Source: Sanguibacter hominis ATCC BAA-789
GTDB taxonomy: Bacteria; Actinomycetota; Actinomycetes; Actinomycetales; Cellulomonadaceae
DNA length: 64,000 nucleotides
Direction of reading: 5' to 3'
NCBI RefSeq assembly: GCF_012396185.1
Contig: NZ_JAAXOW010000002.1
Coordinates: 637,261-701,260, forward strand
Shown here: piece by piece, positions 1 to 8,468 of the stretch
Layout: each line of letters begins with the position of its first letter
How positions within the stretch are numbered: the stretch's first letter is position 1
Notes under the pieces: generated by a model
The model's database searches: none
Told to the model about the DNA's origin: nothing
Seen by the model: only the letters and a program-made list of their open reading frames with translations
Made by a program: the position numbers and the translations under genes

Positions 1-7
1 CACCACG

Positions 8-39
8 GAAGGCCCAGGATCCACGGATCCTGGGCCTTC
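8..39 (-). terminator. Hairpin terminator downstream of the ADP-ribosylhydrolase-like gene
   Basis: Two perfect 15-nt complementary arms (8-22 and 25-39) form a GC-rich stem about 60 bp beyond the stop codon of the minus-strand gene ending at 100. There is no long U-tract, which is usual in this GC range. It could also serve a plus-strand gene lying left of the window. Confidence 0.7.
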
Positions 40-99
40 GTCGTCTCTCCCGAACGCTCCGCCTGACCTGCATCCCCCGGCACGTGCTCTACGTCACGT

Positions 100-1341
100 T
101 CATCCGGCAGGCTCGTCCCCCGCACCCTCTGAGTCAGCGCCAGCGAGCCGCGACACCGCTCGCTCGTAGGTCGCCAGCACGGCGCGCTCCGCGAGCCGCG
201 CCAGGTCCGCGCCGTCCCGCCCGAGCCGCCCGTGCAGCTGGTCGACCCAGGCCTCCGGGACCGCCGTCACACCGTAGTGAGCACCGGCGACGACCCCCGT
301 GACCCATCCCGTCGTCGCCGTGTCGCCACCCGCCTGGACCGCTGCGACGAGCGCACGCTCAAGATGCGTGCCACCCCGGCCGTTCGCCGTCGACACTAGC
401 GCCGACCAGGCCACCTGGACCGCCTCGACGGCCAGCCCGTCGTTCTCGAACAACGTCGGCGCGGCCGCCGCCGCCTCCGCCACGTGGTCCTCCCACCGGC
501 GGCGCAGGTGCCCCGGGACAGAGGCGAGACCCGAGTCGAGCGGTCCCGGGCCGTCAAGGATCGCCGCACGGGTCGCGTGGGCCCACAGGAGCGCCGGCGC
601 GAGCGCCTCAGGCCCCCCGTGGAGAGTCGTGACGAGCGCCTTGACCGCCCGCGTGAGACGCGGCGCACCCTCGGGCTCGAGGAAGCCGAGCGCTGCGACG
701 GCGGCCACCACCAGACAGCCGCTCGTCACAGGACCACGCTCACGCTCGTGGCGCCGACGGGCGTTGCGGCGCGCGCACTGCGCGGCAGGCAGCCCCGGCG
801 ACCGGTCCAGCTGGTCGGACACGAGCCGCAGCACCGCCGTCGTCGCGGGGTCGAGCTGCTGGCCGCGGCGGAGCACGTCGAGCCACGACCGGACGACGGC
901 GTCCTGCTCCCGGGCGTCGAGCAGGTCACCGCCGCGCGCGAGCACCTCGAGCACGGGGATCGCGAGCTCTGTCGCCCCGGTCCACTCCCCCGGGTCCTGA
1001 CCGGCCACCGCGAGCATCGCGACAGGGACCGTCGGTGCGAGAGGGCCGCGCCCGACATATCCGGCCCCGAGCGCGTCGCCGGCCGACGCCGCGACGACCG
1101 CGCCTACCGCGCGGCGCACCTGCGCGCCCGTCGGGGCCGGGACGGGAGGCGGCGGGGCGAGGTCGACCGGGCCGTCGTCGTCGACGGCCTCGCCCGGCGC
1201 GAGGTCGACGAGGCCGTCGTCGACCCCGGCCACCGGGGCGCCGTCCTGCGACGTGGCAGGTACGTCCTGGTCCGCTGCCTCGTCGCGCCGCCGGCCACGG
1301 CTCAGCCGTGACACGAGACCGAGCCGCAGCTCCCTCAGCAC
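100..1341 (-). CDS. ADP-ribosylglycohydrolase-fold protein, metal site degenerate
   Basis: This 413-residue protein begins at a GTG preceded by GGGAGCAGC. Residues 1-70 are an acidic, Pro-rich, probably disordered leader. From about residue 75 the protein resembles the DraG/ARH ADP-ribosylhydrolase fold: GDALGAG near 88-94, GEWTGATEL at 118-126, and GGDTATT at 338-344 followed by an Ala/Gly helix and HYG. Active family members carry WTDDT and GGDTDT, whose aspartates bind the catalytic metals. Here the DD pair is Gly-Ala and the last Asp is Ala, so three of four usual ligands are gone. Hydrolase activity is doubtful and a binding or regulatory role is possible. The fold is assigned by motif only. 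Confidence 0.72.
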   Translation of the reverse strand: MLRELRLGLVSRLSRGRRRDEAADQDVPATSQDGAPVAGVDDGLVDLAPGEAVDDDGPVDLAPPPPVPAPTGAQVRRAVGAVVAASAGDALGAGYVGRGPLAPTVPVAMLAVAGQDPGEWTGATELAIPVLEVLARGGDLLDAREQDAVVRSWLDVLRRGQQLDPATTAVLRLVSDQLDRSPGLPAAQCARRNARRRHERERGPVTSGCLVVAAVAALGFLEPEGAPRLTRAVKALVTTLHGGPEALAPALLWAHATRAAILDGPGPLDSGLASVPGHLRRRWEDHVAEAAAAAPTLFENDGLAVEAVQVAWSALVSTANGRGGTHLERALVAAVQAGGDTATTGWVTGVVAGAHYGVTAVPEAWVDQLHGRLGRDGADLARLAERAVLATYERAVSRLAGADSEGAGDEPAG

Positions 1342-1380
1342 GCTGCTCCCGCGCTCACTTCTGCGACGCTCCCATGGTCG

Positions 1381-1830
1381 TCACCGGCGGCGGCTGCGAC
1401 GCAGGGCGCTGATCGCCGCGAGCGCGACGACGACACCGACCAGCTGACCGCCGAGGATCACGCGGTTGAGGTCGAGCGCGGGTCGCCAGGTGACCGTGCC
1501 ACCCGAGACGACGTACGCACCGACGGGGCGGACGCGCACGCCGAACCCTCCGCCGCCCCCTGACGCCTCCGCAGCGCTCGAGCTGGCCGTGGCGCCGTCG
1601 TCCGACGCATGCGCCGCGCGCACGAGGTCGGGTGTCGACCCCGTGCCGAAGCCGTGGCCCCCACCGCCGACCACCCTCGCGACCGGGATCACCGTCGCAC
1701 CGTCCACCTCGTAGGGCTCTCCGAACGCCCGGCGGACGGTGAGGGCGTCGCGCGCGGCCTCGACCGCAAGGCTCGCATGGTCGGTGATGTTCACGAGATC
1801 GCCCTCCAGGGTGTACGTCGACCCCTTCAT
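1381..1830 (-). CDS. GerW/YtfJ-family protein
   Basis: A 149-residue protein with the GerW (YtfJ) layout: an N-terminal acidic helical part, then VDGATVIPVARV, a glycine-rich loop (GGGGHGFGTG), a second Gly-rich stretch, the VRPVGAYVVSGG segment and a C-terminal hydrophobic helix (about 127-142) ending in RRSRRR. The Bacillus homologue is needed for germination, but close relatives are widespread in non-sporulating actinobacteria, where their role is unknown. The ATG at 1830 was chosen because conserved sequence begins there. The frame is open to 1989, but that extension looks non-coding. The predicted topology is one membrane anchor. It lies downstream of the dnaE2 terminator and is probably transcribed separately. 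Confidence 0.72.
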   Translation of the reverse strand: MKGSTYTLEGDLVNITDHASLAVEAARDALTVRRAFGEPYEVDGATVIPVARVVGGGGHGFGTGSTPDLVRAAHASDDGATASSSAAEASGGGGGFGVRVRPVGAYVVSGGTVTWRPALDLNRVILGGQLVGVVVALAAISALRRSRRR

Positions 1831-1906
1831 CCTGACGCAACCGAGCCCGCAGGTCGACGAGCGTCCGTCTCCGCTGCGCGCAGAGGAGCGGGGCGGACAG
1901 CACGAG

Positions 1907-1934
1907 GCCGGGACGACCCCTCGGTCGTCCCGGC
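1907..1934 (-). terminator. Terminator hairpin after dnaE2
   Basis: A perfect 12-bp stem (1907-1918 pairing with 1923-1934) with a 4-nt loop lies about 60 bp after the dnaE2 stop and before the GerW gene. It probably ends the SOS-induced imuA-imuB-dnaE2 transcript. Confidence 0.65.
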
Positions 1935-1995
1935 TCCGTGATCCGTGCAGGACCTCTCTCATCGTCGCCCCGCACGCGGGCCTCGGCACGCCGGT

Positions 1996-4900
1996 TCACT
2001 GGAAGTCGCGCGACCTGGTCGGTACCTGGAGGGAGAGCGGCGCGAGGTGCTCGGCGACGAGGTTGGTCGCGCCGTCGGCGCGCTCGAGCCGGCCGCGCAC
2101 CACGAGGGCGGCGCTCGTCCGGGCGACCTGCCGGAAACGTGACCACAGCCCGGGGCTGCACACGACGTTGAGGAGGCCGGTCTCGTCCTCGAGCGAGAGG
2201 AAGGTGACGCCACGTGCGGTTCCGGGGCGTTGGCGGTGGGTGACGACACCGGCGACGGCGACCCGCCGTTCGGCCTCGTGGACGGTCGCCTTCGCGACGG
2301 TGAGCACCCCTGCCGCGTCGAGGCCGTCACGCACGAACTGCGTCGGGTAGGACTCGGGCGAGATGCCGGTCGCCCAGACGTCCGCGACGGACGTCTCGAC
2401 GTCGTCCATCCCGGGCAGGGTGGGCGCCTCGACGCCGACGCTCACGCCCGGGAGCGTGTCGGGGCCTTCCTGGGCGAGCGCGGCGGCGGCCCACAGGGCG
2501 GGGCGCCGGGCGCCGGTGAAGCAGTCGAGGGCTCCTGCGGTCGCGAGCGCCTCGAGGTGGGCGACAGTCAGGTCCACACGGCGGGCGAGGTCGCGCAGGC
2601 TGACGAACGGACCGTCGGCACGTGCGGCGACGATCCGCTCGGCCACGGTGTCCCGGACGCCGCGGATGCCTCCGAGCCCGAGCCGCACCGCGAGGTCGCG
2701 GCGCGGCCTGGCTGCACCGTCACCTCCGGGCAGCGGTTCGAGGACGGGCTGCACGCCGGAGAGCTGGACGTCGGGCCGCAGGACCGTCACACCGTGGCGG
2801 CGGGCGTCGGCGACGAGCGTCTGCGGCGAGTAGAAGCCCATGGGCTGGGCGGCGAGCAGGCCCGCGTAGAAGGCGGCGGGGTGGTGCACCTTGAGCCACG
2901 CGCTCGCGTACACGAGGTAGGCGAACGAGTAGGCGTGCGACTCGGGGAAGCCGAAGTCCGCGAAGCCCTTGAGCTTGTCGAAGATCTGCTCCGCGACGTC
3001 GTTCTCGACGCCGTTCGCCGCCATCCCGTCGATGAGGCGGGCGTGGAGCGCCTCCATGCGCTCGGTCGAGCGCTTGGACCCCATCGCACGCCGCAGCTGG
3101 TCGGCCTCGGCGGGGGTGAAGTCCGCGACGTCGATCGCCATCTGCATGAGCTGCTCCTGGAAGAGCGGTACGCCGAGCGTCTTGGCGAGGGACTTCTCGA
3201 GGCGCGGGTGGAGGTAGGTGACCGGCTGCCTGCCGCGGGCACGCTCGATGTACGGGTGCACGGACTGGCCCTGGATCGGTCCGGGGCGGATGAGCGCGAC
3301 CTCGATCACGATGTCGTAGAAGGTGCGCGGCCGCAGGCGCGGCAGGGTCGCCATCTGGGCGCGCGACTCGACCTGGAACACGCCGATCGTGTCGGCGGCG
3401 CACAGCAGCTCGTACACGCCTGGGTCCTCGGGGGGCAGGCCGTGCAGCGTGAGCTCGACACCCTCGTGCTCGTGGACGTGCTCGAACGCGATGCGCAGCG
3501 CGGTGAGCATGCCGAGCCCGAGGAGGTCGAACTTCACGAGACCTGCGTCGGCGCAGTCGTCCTTGTCCCACTGCAGCACGGTCCGTCCGGGCATGCGGGC
3601 CCACTCCACCGGGCACACCTCGACGACGGGCCGGTCGCACAGGACCATGCCGCCCGAGTGGATGCCGAGGTGCCGGGGCAGGCGCAGCATCTTCTCCGCG
3701 AGGTCGATGACGGGCTCGGGGACCTTGCCCTCTTCCTGGAGGGACGGCGGCCTGTGCTCGGGCACGACATCGCGGCCGTCCTCGCTCAGCCGAGGCTGTG
3801 CGACGGGCTGCGCGGTGACCGCTCCCGCACGGGAGACTGTCCACCACGGGCTGTCCGGCTCGGTGCCCCGCAGGGAGCCCCATCGTTCGATCCCCTTGCT
3901 CCACGCGTCCTGCTGGCCGACGTCGTACCCCAGCGCGCGGGCGGCGTCGCGCACCGCGGACTTGGGGCGGTAGGAGATCACGTTGGCGACCTGGGCGGCG
4001 TGACGGCGGTCGAACCTCTCGTAGACGTGCTGGATGACCTCCTCGCGGCGCGCGGACTCGATGTCGACGTCGATGTCGGGCGGGCCGTCACGCTCCGGTG
4101 CGAGGAAGCGCTCGAAGAGCAGGCCGTGGCGCACGGCGTCGACGGCGGTGATACCGAGGGCGTAGCAGACGGCGGAGTTCGCGGCCGACCCGCGGCCCTG
4201 CGCGAGGATGCCGTGGCGACGGCAGAACTCGACGATGTCGTAGACGATGAGGAAGTAGCCGGGGAACCCGAGCGTCTCGATGATGTCGAGCTCGTGGTGG
4301 ATCTGCGCCCACGCCCCCGCGACGTTCTCGTCCTCGGGCGGCCCGTACCGCTCACGTGCACCGACCTGCACCAGCTCGCGCAGCCAGGACGCTTCGTCGT
4401 GCCCTTCGGGCACGGGATACGGCGGCAGGCTGGGGGCGACGAGGTGCAGGTCGAACGCGCACTCTGCAGCGAGCTGCGCAGCCGTGGCGACCGCCTCGGG
4501 GTGCGCTCGGTGCCGGACGAGCATCTCGGCGCCTGACCTGAGGTGGGCGGTCGCCGCCCCCGGGAGCCACCCGTCCATGTCGTCGAGCGACCGGCGGGCC
4601 CGGACCGCGGCGAGGGCTGCGGCGAGCTCGCCGTCCTGCGGCCGGGCGTGGTGGACGTTGCCCGTCGCGACGAGCGGCACACCGGCGGCTGCGGCGAGAT
4701 CTGCGAGGGCCGCGTTGCGCTCGCCGTCGTACGGGTCGCCGCCGTCGGTGATCTCGACCGCCACGTTGCCCGGGCCGAAGAGATCGACGAGCCGGTCGAG
4801 CTCGCGGCGCGCGTCCCGGGTCCGGGCGGCGGTGCAGGGCTCGGTGCCGTGCACCGGGCACGGGACGGGGCGACGCCTGCCGCCCGGGAGACGGGCTGGC

Positions 4901-5412
4901 GGGTGGGCCGGCCGGGGGCACCCGGCGCCGCGCAGCGCCTGGCGCACCGATCCCTTGCGGCAGCCGGTGAGCACGAGCCAGTCGCCGTCGGCGCGTGCGG
5001 CGAGGTCCTCGAGATCGAAGCGGGGCACGCCCTTGCGCCCGCCCGCGAGGTGCGCGTCGGCGATCGCGGCGGACAGCGAGCGGTACCCGCGGGGGCCGCG
5101 GGCCAGCACGAGCAGGTGGGTCGCGCGCGGGTCCGGGGTCCCGGTCGGTTGCTCGGGCTCGTCGCTGCCGCGCAGGAGGTCCTCGGGGGTGGGCAGGTGC
5201 AGCTCGGCACCGAACACGGTGGCCAGGTCGGCGCGGCGAGCAGCCTCGGCGAAGCGGACGACGCCGTACAGCCCGTCGTGGTCGGTCAGTGCGAGCGCGT
5301 CGAGGCCGAGCCGGACCGCCTCGGCGACGAGCTCCTCGGGCTGGCTCGCGCCGTCGAGGAAGCTGAACGCCGAGTGGGCGTGCAGCTCGGCGTAAGGGAC
5401 GTGGTCAGTCAT
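1996..5412 (-). CDS. dnaE2: Error-prone DNA polymerase III alpha subunit DnaE2
   Basis: An 1138-residue C-family DNA polymerase. The N-terminal PHP domain starts with ELHAHSAFSFLDGAS, and the palm carries the catalytic PDIDVDIE motif. After these come the thumb and fingers, a helix-hairpin-helix region and a C-terminal OB fold. The order and the position as last gene after an ImuB homologue mark it as DnaE2, the translesion polymerase of the mutasome, rather than replicative DnaE1. It overlaps imuB by 8 bp (start 5412, imuB stop at 5405). It is slightly longer than typical DnaE2 proteins (about 1080 residues), with additional low-complexity sequence between the palm and the following DnaE motifs (about 3750-3900). 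Induction by DNA damage through the upstream SOS box is expected. Confidence 0.95.
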   Translation of the reverse strand: MTDHVPYAELHAHSAFSFLDGASQPEELVAEAVRLGLDALALTDHDGLYGVVRFAEAARRADLATVFGAELHLPTPEDLLRGSDEPEQPTGTPDPRATHLLVLARGPRGYRSLSAAIADAHLAGGRKGVPRFDLEDLAARADGDWLVLTGCRKGSVRQALRGAGCPRPAHPPARLPGGRRRPVPCPVHGTEPCTAARTRDARRELDRLVDLFGPGNVAVEITDGGDPYDGERNAALADLAAAAGVPLVATGNVHHARPQDGELAAALAAVRARRSLDDMDGWLPGAATAHLRSGAEMLVRHRAHPEAVATAAQLAAECAFDLHLVAPSLPPYPVPEGHDEASWLRELVQVGARERYGPPEDENVAGAWAQIHHELDIIETLGFPGYFLIVYDIVEFCRRHGILAQGRGSAANSAVCYALGITAVDAVRHGLLFERFLAPERDGPPDIDVDIESARREEVIQHVYERFDRRHAAQVANVISYRPKSAVRDAARALGYDVGQQDAWSKGIERWGSLRGTEPDSPWWTVSRAGAVTAQPVAQPRLSEDGRDVVPEHRPPSLQEEGKVPEPVIDLAEKMLRLPRHLGIHSGGMVLCDRPVVEVCPVEWARMPGRTVLQWDKDDCADAGLVKFDLLGLGMLTALRIAFEHVHEHEGVELTLHGLPPEDPGVYELLCAADTIGVFQVESRAQMATLPRLRPRTFYDIVIEVALIRPGPIQGQSVHPYIERARGRQPVTYLHPRLEKSLAKTLGVPLFQEQLMQMAIDVADFTPAEADQLRRAMGSKRSTERMEALHARLIDGMAANGVENDVAEQIFDKLKGFADFGFPESHAYSFAYLVYASAWLKVHHPAAFYAGLLAAQPMGFYSPQTLVADARRHGVTVLRPDVQLSGVQPVLEPLPGGDGAARPRRDLAVRLGLGGIRGVRDTVAERIVAARADGPFVSLRDLARRVDLTVAHLEALATAGALDCFTGARRPALWAAAALAQEGPDTLPGVSVGVEAPTLPGMDDVETSVADVWATGISPESYPTQFVRDGLDAAGVLTVAKATVHEAERRVAVAGVVTHRQRPGTARGVTFLSLEDETGLLNVVCSPGLWSRFRQVARTSAALVVRGRLERADGATNLVAEHLAPLSLQVPTRSRDFQ

Positions 5413-7006
5413 AGCTCGCCTCGACGTACCAGCTCCCGCGCGAGCTCGACAGGAGGAGGGCGCGGCTCGTCCCGGCGGGCTCCTCGACGAGGACCTGCAG
5501 GTAGACGCTGCGTTCTGCGTCCTCGCGCCACCAGCGCTGCGCGAGCGGCCAGGGGCCTGCCCAGGCGCGCACGGCGGCCGCTGTGCCGTCCTCACCCGGC
5601 GGCGGGGCGAGCATGGTCGGGGCGGCGCTCATCATGAGCCGGCGGTCGACGAGCACCGGTTCCCGCGCGGGGCCGAGGAGCCGCACCGGGGCCTTCTCGG
5701 GGAGCACCTCGCTCGGGGGCGGGTCCGGTAGCCGTCCTGGCCAGGGCGCGGTGGTGTCGCGGCGGACCGGGTCCTCCTCGCCCCAGGGCACCAGGTGCAC
5801 CTGGTCACGGGGGCCACGCCCGCCCTGGAGGCGCACGGACAGCACCGACCGCGCGCCGAGGAGCCCTTGGACGCGCTCGAGCGCTCGGGCTGCCCGCAGG
5901 TGCGCGCCTTCGGCGCCACCCCACAGGCCTCCCTGCTGGGTGCCCACGTCGACGAGGTCCTCGGCGGTCAGCACGAGCCGGACGAGCCCGCCGTCGGCCG
6001 ACTCGGTGCGTCCCCCCTCGGCGAGCCAGCCCTCGAGCTGCCAGCGGACGCGGTCGGTGAGACGGCCGACGGTGAGGCCGCCGAGCGCGGCGGCGTCGGT
6101 CCGCCACGTGCGCACGTGCTCGCGCCCGTCCTCGGTCCGGGCGGAGATGCGCAGCCGGGTGCAGGACGCCGAGCGGTCGACCAGGTCGGCGTACAGCTGC
6201 TCGGCGAGCCGGCGCGCGGCGAAGGCTGCGGTGTCGACGCGGTGCGCTGGCGGGTCGAGCTCGCACGACGCCTCGACGTCGTCCTCAGGCCTGCGGCGCG
6301 CGGGCGGGCGGAGGTCGTCCCCGTCGAGGAGGCGGTGCGCCCACACGCCGGGTTCCCCGAAGCGGGAGGCGACGTCGGCGAGGTCGAGCGCGGTGAGGTC
6401 CTTCGCGCGGCGCAGCCCGAGCCTGTTCCACAGGTCGACGAGGTCGCGGACCTGGGTGACGCGGTCGCGGCTCATCGCGACGTGCACGACGTCGCCCAAG
6501 GACCGCGGAGCGAGGTAGGCACGGCTCTCCCCTGCCGGGACGACCCGGCTCTCGCGTGCGGCGAGGACCGCCGCGAGGATGCCGTCGGCGACGCCGACCT
6601 GGCACTCGTGCCCGGTCGCGTCCGCGACGTGCGTGACGATCGCGGCGGCAAGCTCCTCCTCCGAACCGTGGAACTGGGCCGCCCCGCTCGCGGGCATGAG
6701 GAGCAGCCCGGGACGTGCGACCTCGAGGCCCGCGACGACACGCTCGACGGCGACCGCGACGGGCTCGAAGAAACGGGCGTCCCGCAGTTCGTCGACGGGC
6801 AGGAGGACGAGCCCGGGGCACGCCTCCTGCGCCTGACGCCGCCGCATGCCACGGCGGACGCCTGAGCGCCGGGCGACGGCACCCACCGCGACGACCGCGC
6901 GGGCGTCCTGCACCGCGACGGGCAGGTGCGCGGGTACGTCCGCCGCGGTCGCGGCGGCGACGACCGGCCAGTCGGGCACCCACACGGCGGTGGTGCGGGT
7001 GCTCAT
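5405..7006 (-). CDS. imuB: ImuB: catalytically inactive Y-family polymerase homologue
   Basis: A 533-residue protein of the ImuB class. It starts at an ATG that overlaps the imuA stop (ATGA at 7003-7006). The N-terminal half has the Y-family fold: WVPDWPVVAA in place of the DxDxFFAxVE strand, the RRGMRRRQAQEACP finger helix, and LMPASGAAQFHG where active polymerases have SIDE/D. The SxDE acidic pair is therefore missing, as in mycobacterial ImuB, which acts as a hub linking DnaE2 to ImuA and the sliding clamp. The C-terminal half has a little-finger-like region and a segment with VPWGEE that is a candidate clamp-binding area. The role is DNA-damage tolerance and induced mutagenesis. Confidence 0.9.
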   Translation of the reverse strand: MSTRTTAVWVPDWPVVAAATAADVPAHLPVAVQDARAVVAVGAVARRSGVRRGMRRRQAQEACPGLVLLPVDELRDARFFEPVAVAVERVVAGLEVARPGLLLMPASGAAQFHGSEEELAAAIVTHVADATGHECQVGVADGILAAVLAARESRVVPAGESRAYLAPRSLGDVVHVAMSRDRVTQVRDLVDLWNRLGLRRAKDLTALDLADVASRFGEPGVWAHRLLDGDDLRPPARRRPEDDVEASCELDPPAHRVDTAAFAARRLAEQLYADLVDRSASCTRLRISARTEDGREHVRTWRTDAAALGGLTVGRLTDRVRWQLEGWLAEGGRTESADGGLVRLVLTAEDLVDVGTQQGGLWGGAEGAHLRAARALERVQGLLGARSVLSVRLQGGRGPRDQVHLVPWGEEDPVRRDTTAPWPGRLPDPPPSEVLPEKAPVRLLGPAREPVLVDRRLMMSAAPTMLAPPPGEDGTAAAVRAWAGPWPLAQRWWREDAERSVYLQVLVEEPAGTSRALLLSSSRGSWYVEASYD

Positions 7007-7809
7007 CCGACGAGCCTCAGCGCAGGCTGCGCGACGGCGGCCGGCGAGACCTGCGGCGCAGCCGCCGGGACGTGCGGTGCGGTGGCGTCGGCTGCAGCGC
7101 GAGGGGCCACGACGGGCTGCTCCCCGAACGGCAGCACGACGTCGATACGCGCACGGACACGGTCCGCGCGCTCGACCGTGAGCTCGCGGGCGACGAGCCG
7201 ACCCGTCCCCTGACCGAGCCCACGCCACCGGACCCCGGTCGCGCGGAGCACCGCGCCCGCCCCGCGCCACGGCGCGGTGCTGAGCAGGACGGTGCCGCGC
7301 TCGCGAGCGCGCGCCGTCAGACGCCGCCGGTCGGCGTCGAGGAGCGGGAGGTCGCCGAGCACGACGACATCCATGCCGTCGACGAGCGCAGCCACCGCCG
7401 CAGCGGCGCCGTCGCCCGGCTCGGGGACGAGGACGAGCCTGTCGAGGGGGACGCCGAGGTACGCCGCCGCGAGCAGCCCCACCCGGGGATGCCCGACGAC
7501 GGCGGCCCACGGCTCCTCCCCCAGCTCGTCGACGCGGCCGCACGCCTCGGCGAGCAGCGCGAGGACGAGCGCGAGCGAGCCGGTGACCTCGGTGACGCTG
7601 CCCCGGGTCAGCCCGTGCGGGAGCAGGTCGGAGAGCTCGTGCGGGACGGGCAGCGCGGGACGCTCACGCGTGCGGACGCCGAGCAGGGCGGCCGCACGGT
7701 CCGGCATCTCGACGCGTCGCGCCCCTGTGCGATGCTCTGCCTGGCGCAGCGCCGCGAGCGCCCGCTCCGCGCGCCCGAGGTCCGGTACCGCCATCGCCTG
7801 CGCGCTCAT
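7003..7809 (-). CDS. imuA: ImuA-type RecA-like mutasome protein
   Basis: A 268-residue protein, first gene of the mutasome cassette, with GGGGAGG upstream of the ATG at 7809. It has a RecA-like core starting near residue 60 (LLPHGLTRGSVTEV). At the place where RecA has GPESSGKT this protein reads VTGSLALVLAL, so the Walker A motif is absent and ATP binding is unlikely. Mid-protein hydrophobic strands (VVVLGDLPLL) match the Walker B area in position. In related cassettes ImuA binds ImuB and is required for DnaE2-dependent mutagenesis. The naming is by position plus weak similarity, and ImuA/ImuA' are hard to separate by eye. Confidence 0.82.
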   Translation of the reverse strand: MSAQAMAVPDLGRAERALAALRQAEHRTGARRVEMPDRAAALLGVRTRERPALPVPHELSDLLPHGLTRGSVTEVTGSLALVLALLAEACGRVDELGEEPWAAVVGHPRVGLLAAAYLGVPLDRLVLVPEPGDGAAAAVAALVDGMDVVVLGDLPLLDADRRRLTARARERGTVLLSTAPWRGAGAVLRATGVRWRGLGQGTGRLVARELTVERADRVRARIDVVLPFGEQPVVAPRAAADATAPHVPAAAPQVSPAAVAQPALRLVG

Positions 7810-7842
7810 CGCGCACCACCTCCCCGGACCATCGCCACACTG

Positions 7843-7858
7843 TCGAACACATGTTCGA
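7843..7858. promoter_or_regulatory. Perfect LexA/SOS box
   Basis: TCGAAC-N4-GTTCGA, a perfect 16-bp palindrome matching the mycobacterial/actinobacterial LexA consensus, lies 34 bp before the imuA start. On the minus strand TATCAT and CAGTGT flank it, so LexA binding would block the promoter. It also lies about 80 bp upstream of the divergent PEBP gene. Confidence 0.93.
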
Positions 7859-7887
7859 TGATACGCGGCGCGGCTGACACCGATGAA

Positions 7888-7914
7888 CCGGCGAGGCCTG
7901 TCGCACCTCGCCGG
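7888..7914 (+). other. Hairpin in the PEBP gene leader
   Basis: A 9-bp perfect stem (7888-7896 with 7906-7914, loop 9) lies between the SOS box and the PEBP start. It could be a 5'-UTR element of the plus-strand transcript; no known riboswitch class is recognised. Confidence 0.35.
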
Positions 7915-7940
7915 GCCCGACGAGGGCTCATGATGGGGGC

Positions 7941-8468
7941 ATGGACCTCACGCGACCCGTTGCACCCGACCCGTACGCCTCGCTGCCGCCCGTCCCGTCC
8001 TTCTCCGTGACGAGCGAGGACATGGTCGACGGCGGCACGCTGCCCCTGCTGCACACCGCTGACGGCGGGAACACGTCGCCCCACCTCGAGTGGAGCGGCT
8101 TCCCGGCGCAGACCCAGTCGTTCGTCGTCTCGTGCTTCGACCCGGACGCCCCGACCCCTGCGGGCTACTGGCACTGGACCGTCGTCGACCTCCCGGCGAC
8201 CACGACGTCGCTCGAGCAGGGCGACGGCGAGAGCGACCTGATGCTCTCGGGCGCCGCCTTCCACGTCCGCGCCGACGGCGGCACGTTCGGCTACGAGGGC
8301 GCTGCGCCGCCCGCCGGCGACCGCCCGCACCGGTACGCGTTCGCGGTGCACGCGCTCGACGTGGACACGTTGGGCCTCGACCCTGAGGACAGCCCGACGA
8401 AGGTCGCGTTCACGGCGCTGTTCCACACGATCGCGCGCGCCGTGCTCACCCCGACGTTCGCACGATGA
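7941..8468 (+). CDS. YbhB/YbcL-type phosphatidylethanolamine-binding (PEBP) protein
   Basis: A 175-residue protein of the bacterial PEBP family. Visible hallmarks are FSVTSEDMVDGGTLP near residues 21-35, the ligand-loop motif DPDAPTP near 69-75, YWHWTVVDLP, and GDRPHRYAFAVHAL late in the protein (the GxHRY pocket signature). These small cytoplasmic proteins bind phosphorylated or anionic ligands; their bacterial role is unsettled. The ATG at 7941 has GGGGGC just before it. The next gene starts inside its stop codon (ATGA), so the two are co-translated. Confidence 0.9.
   Translation: MDLTRPVAPDPYASLPPVPSFSVTSEDMVDGGTLPLLHTADGGNTSPHLEWSGFPAQTQSFVVSCFDPDAPTPAGYWHWTVVDLPATTTSLEQGDGESDLMLSGAAFHVRADGGTFGYEGAAPPAGDRPHRYAFAVHALDVDTLGLDPEDSPTKVAFTALFHTIARAVLTPTFAR

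Noticed and set aside
484..1311. Long open frames on the plus strand opposite the ADP-ribosylhydrolase-like gene
   Set aside because: Arg/Pro/Ala-rich mirror frames produced by high GC; no motif, and the minus-strand gene has clear family motifs.
2230..4536. A 768-codon open frame opposite dnaE2
   Set aside because: No recognisable domain; dnaE2 on the minus strand has complete catalytic motifs over the same bases.
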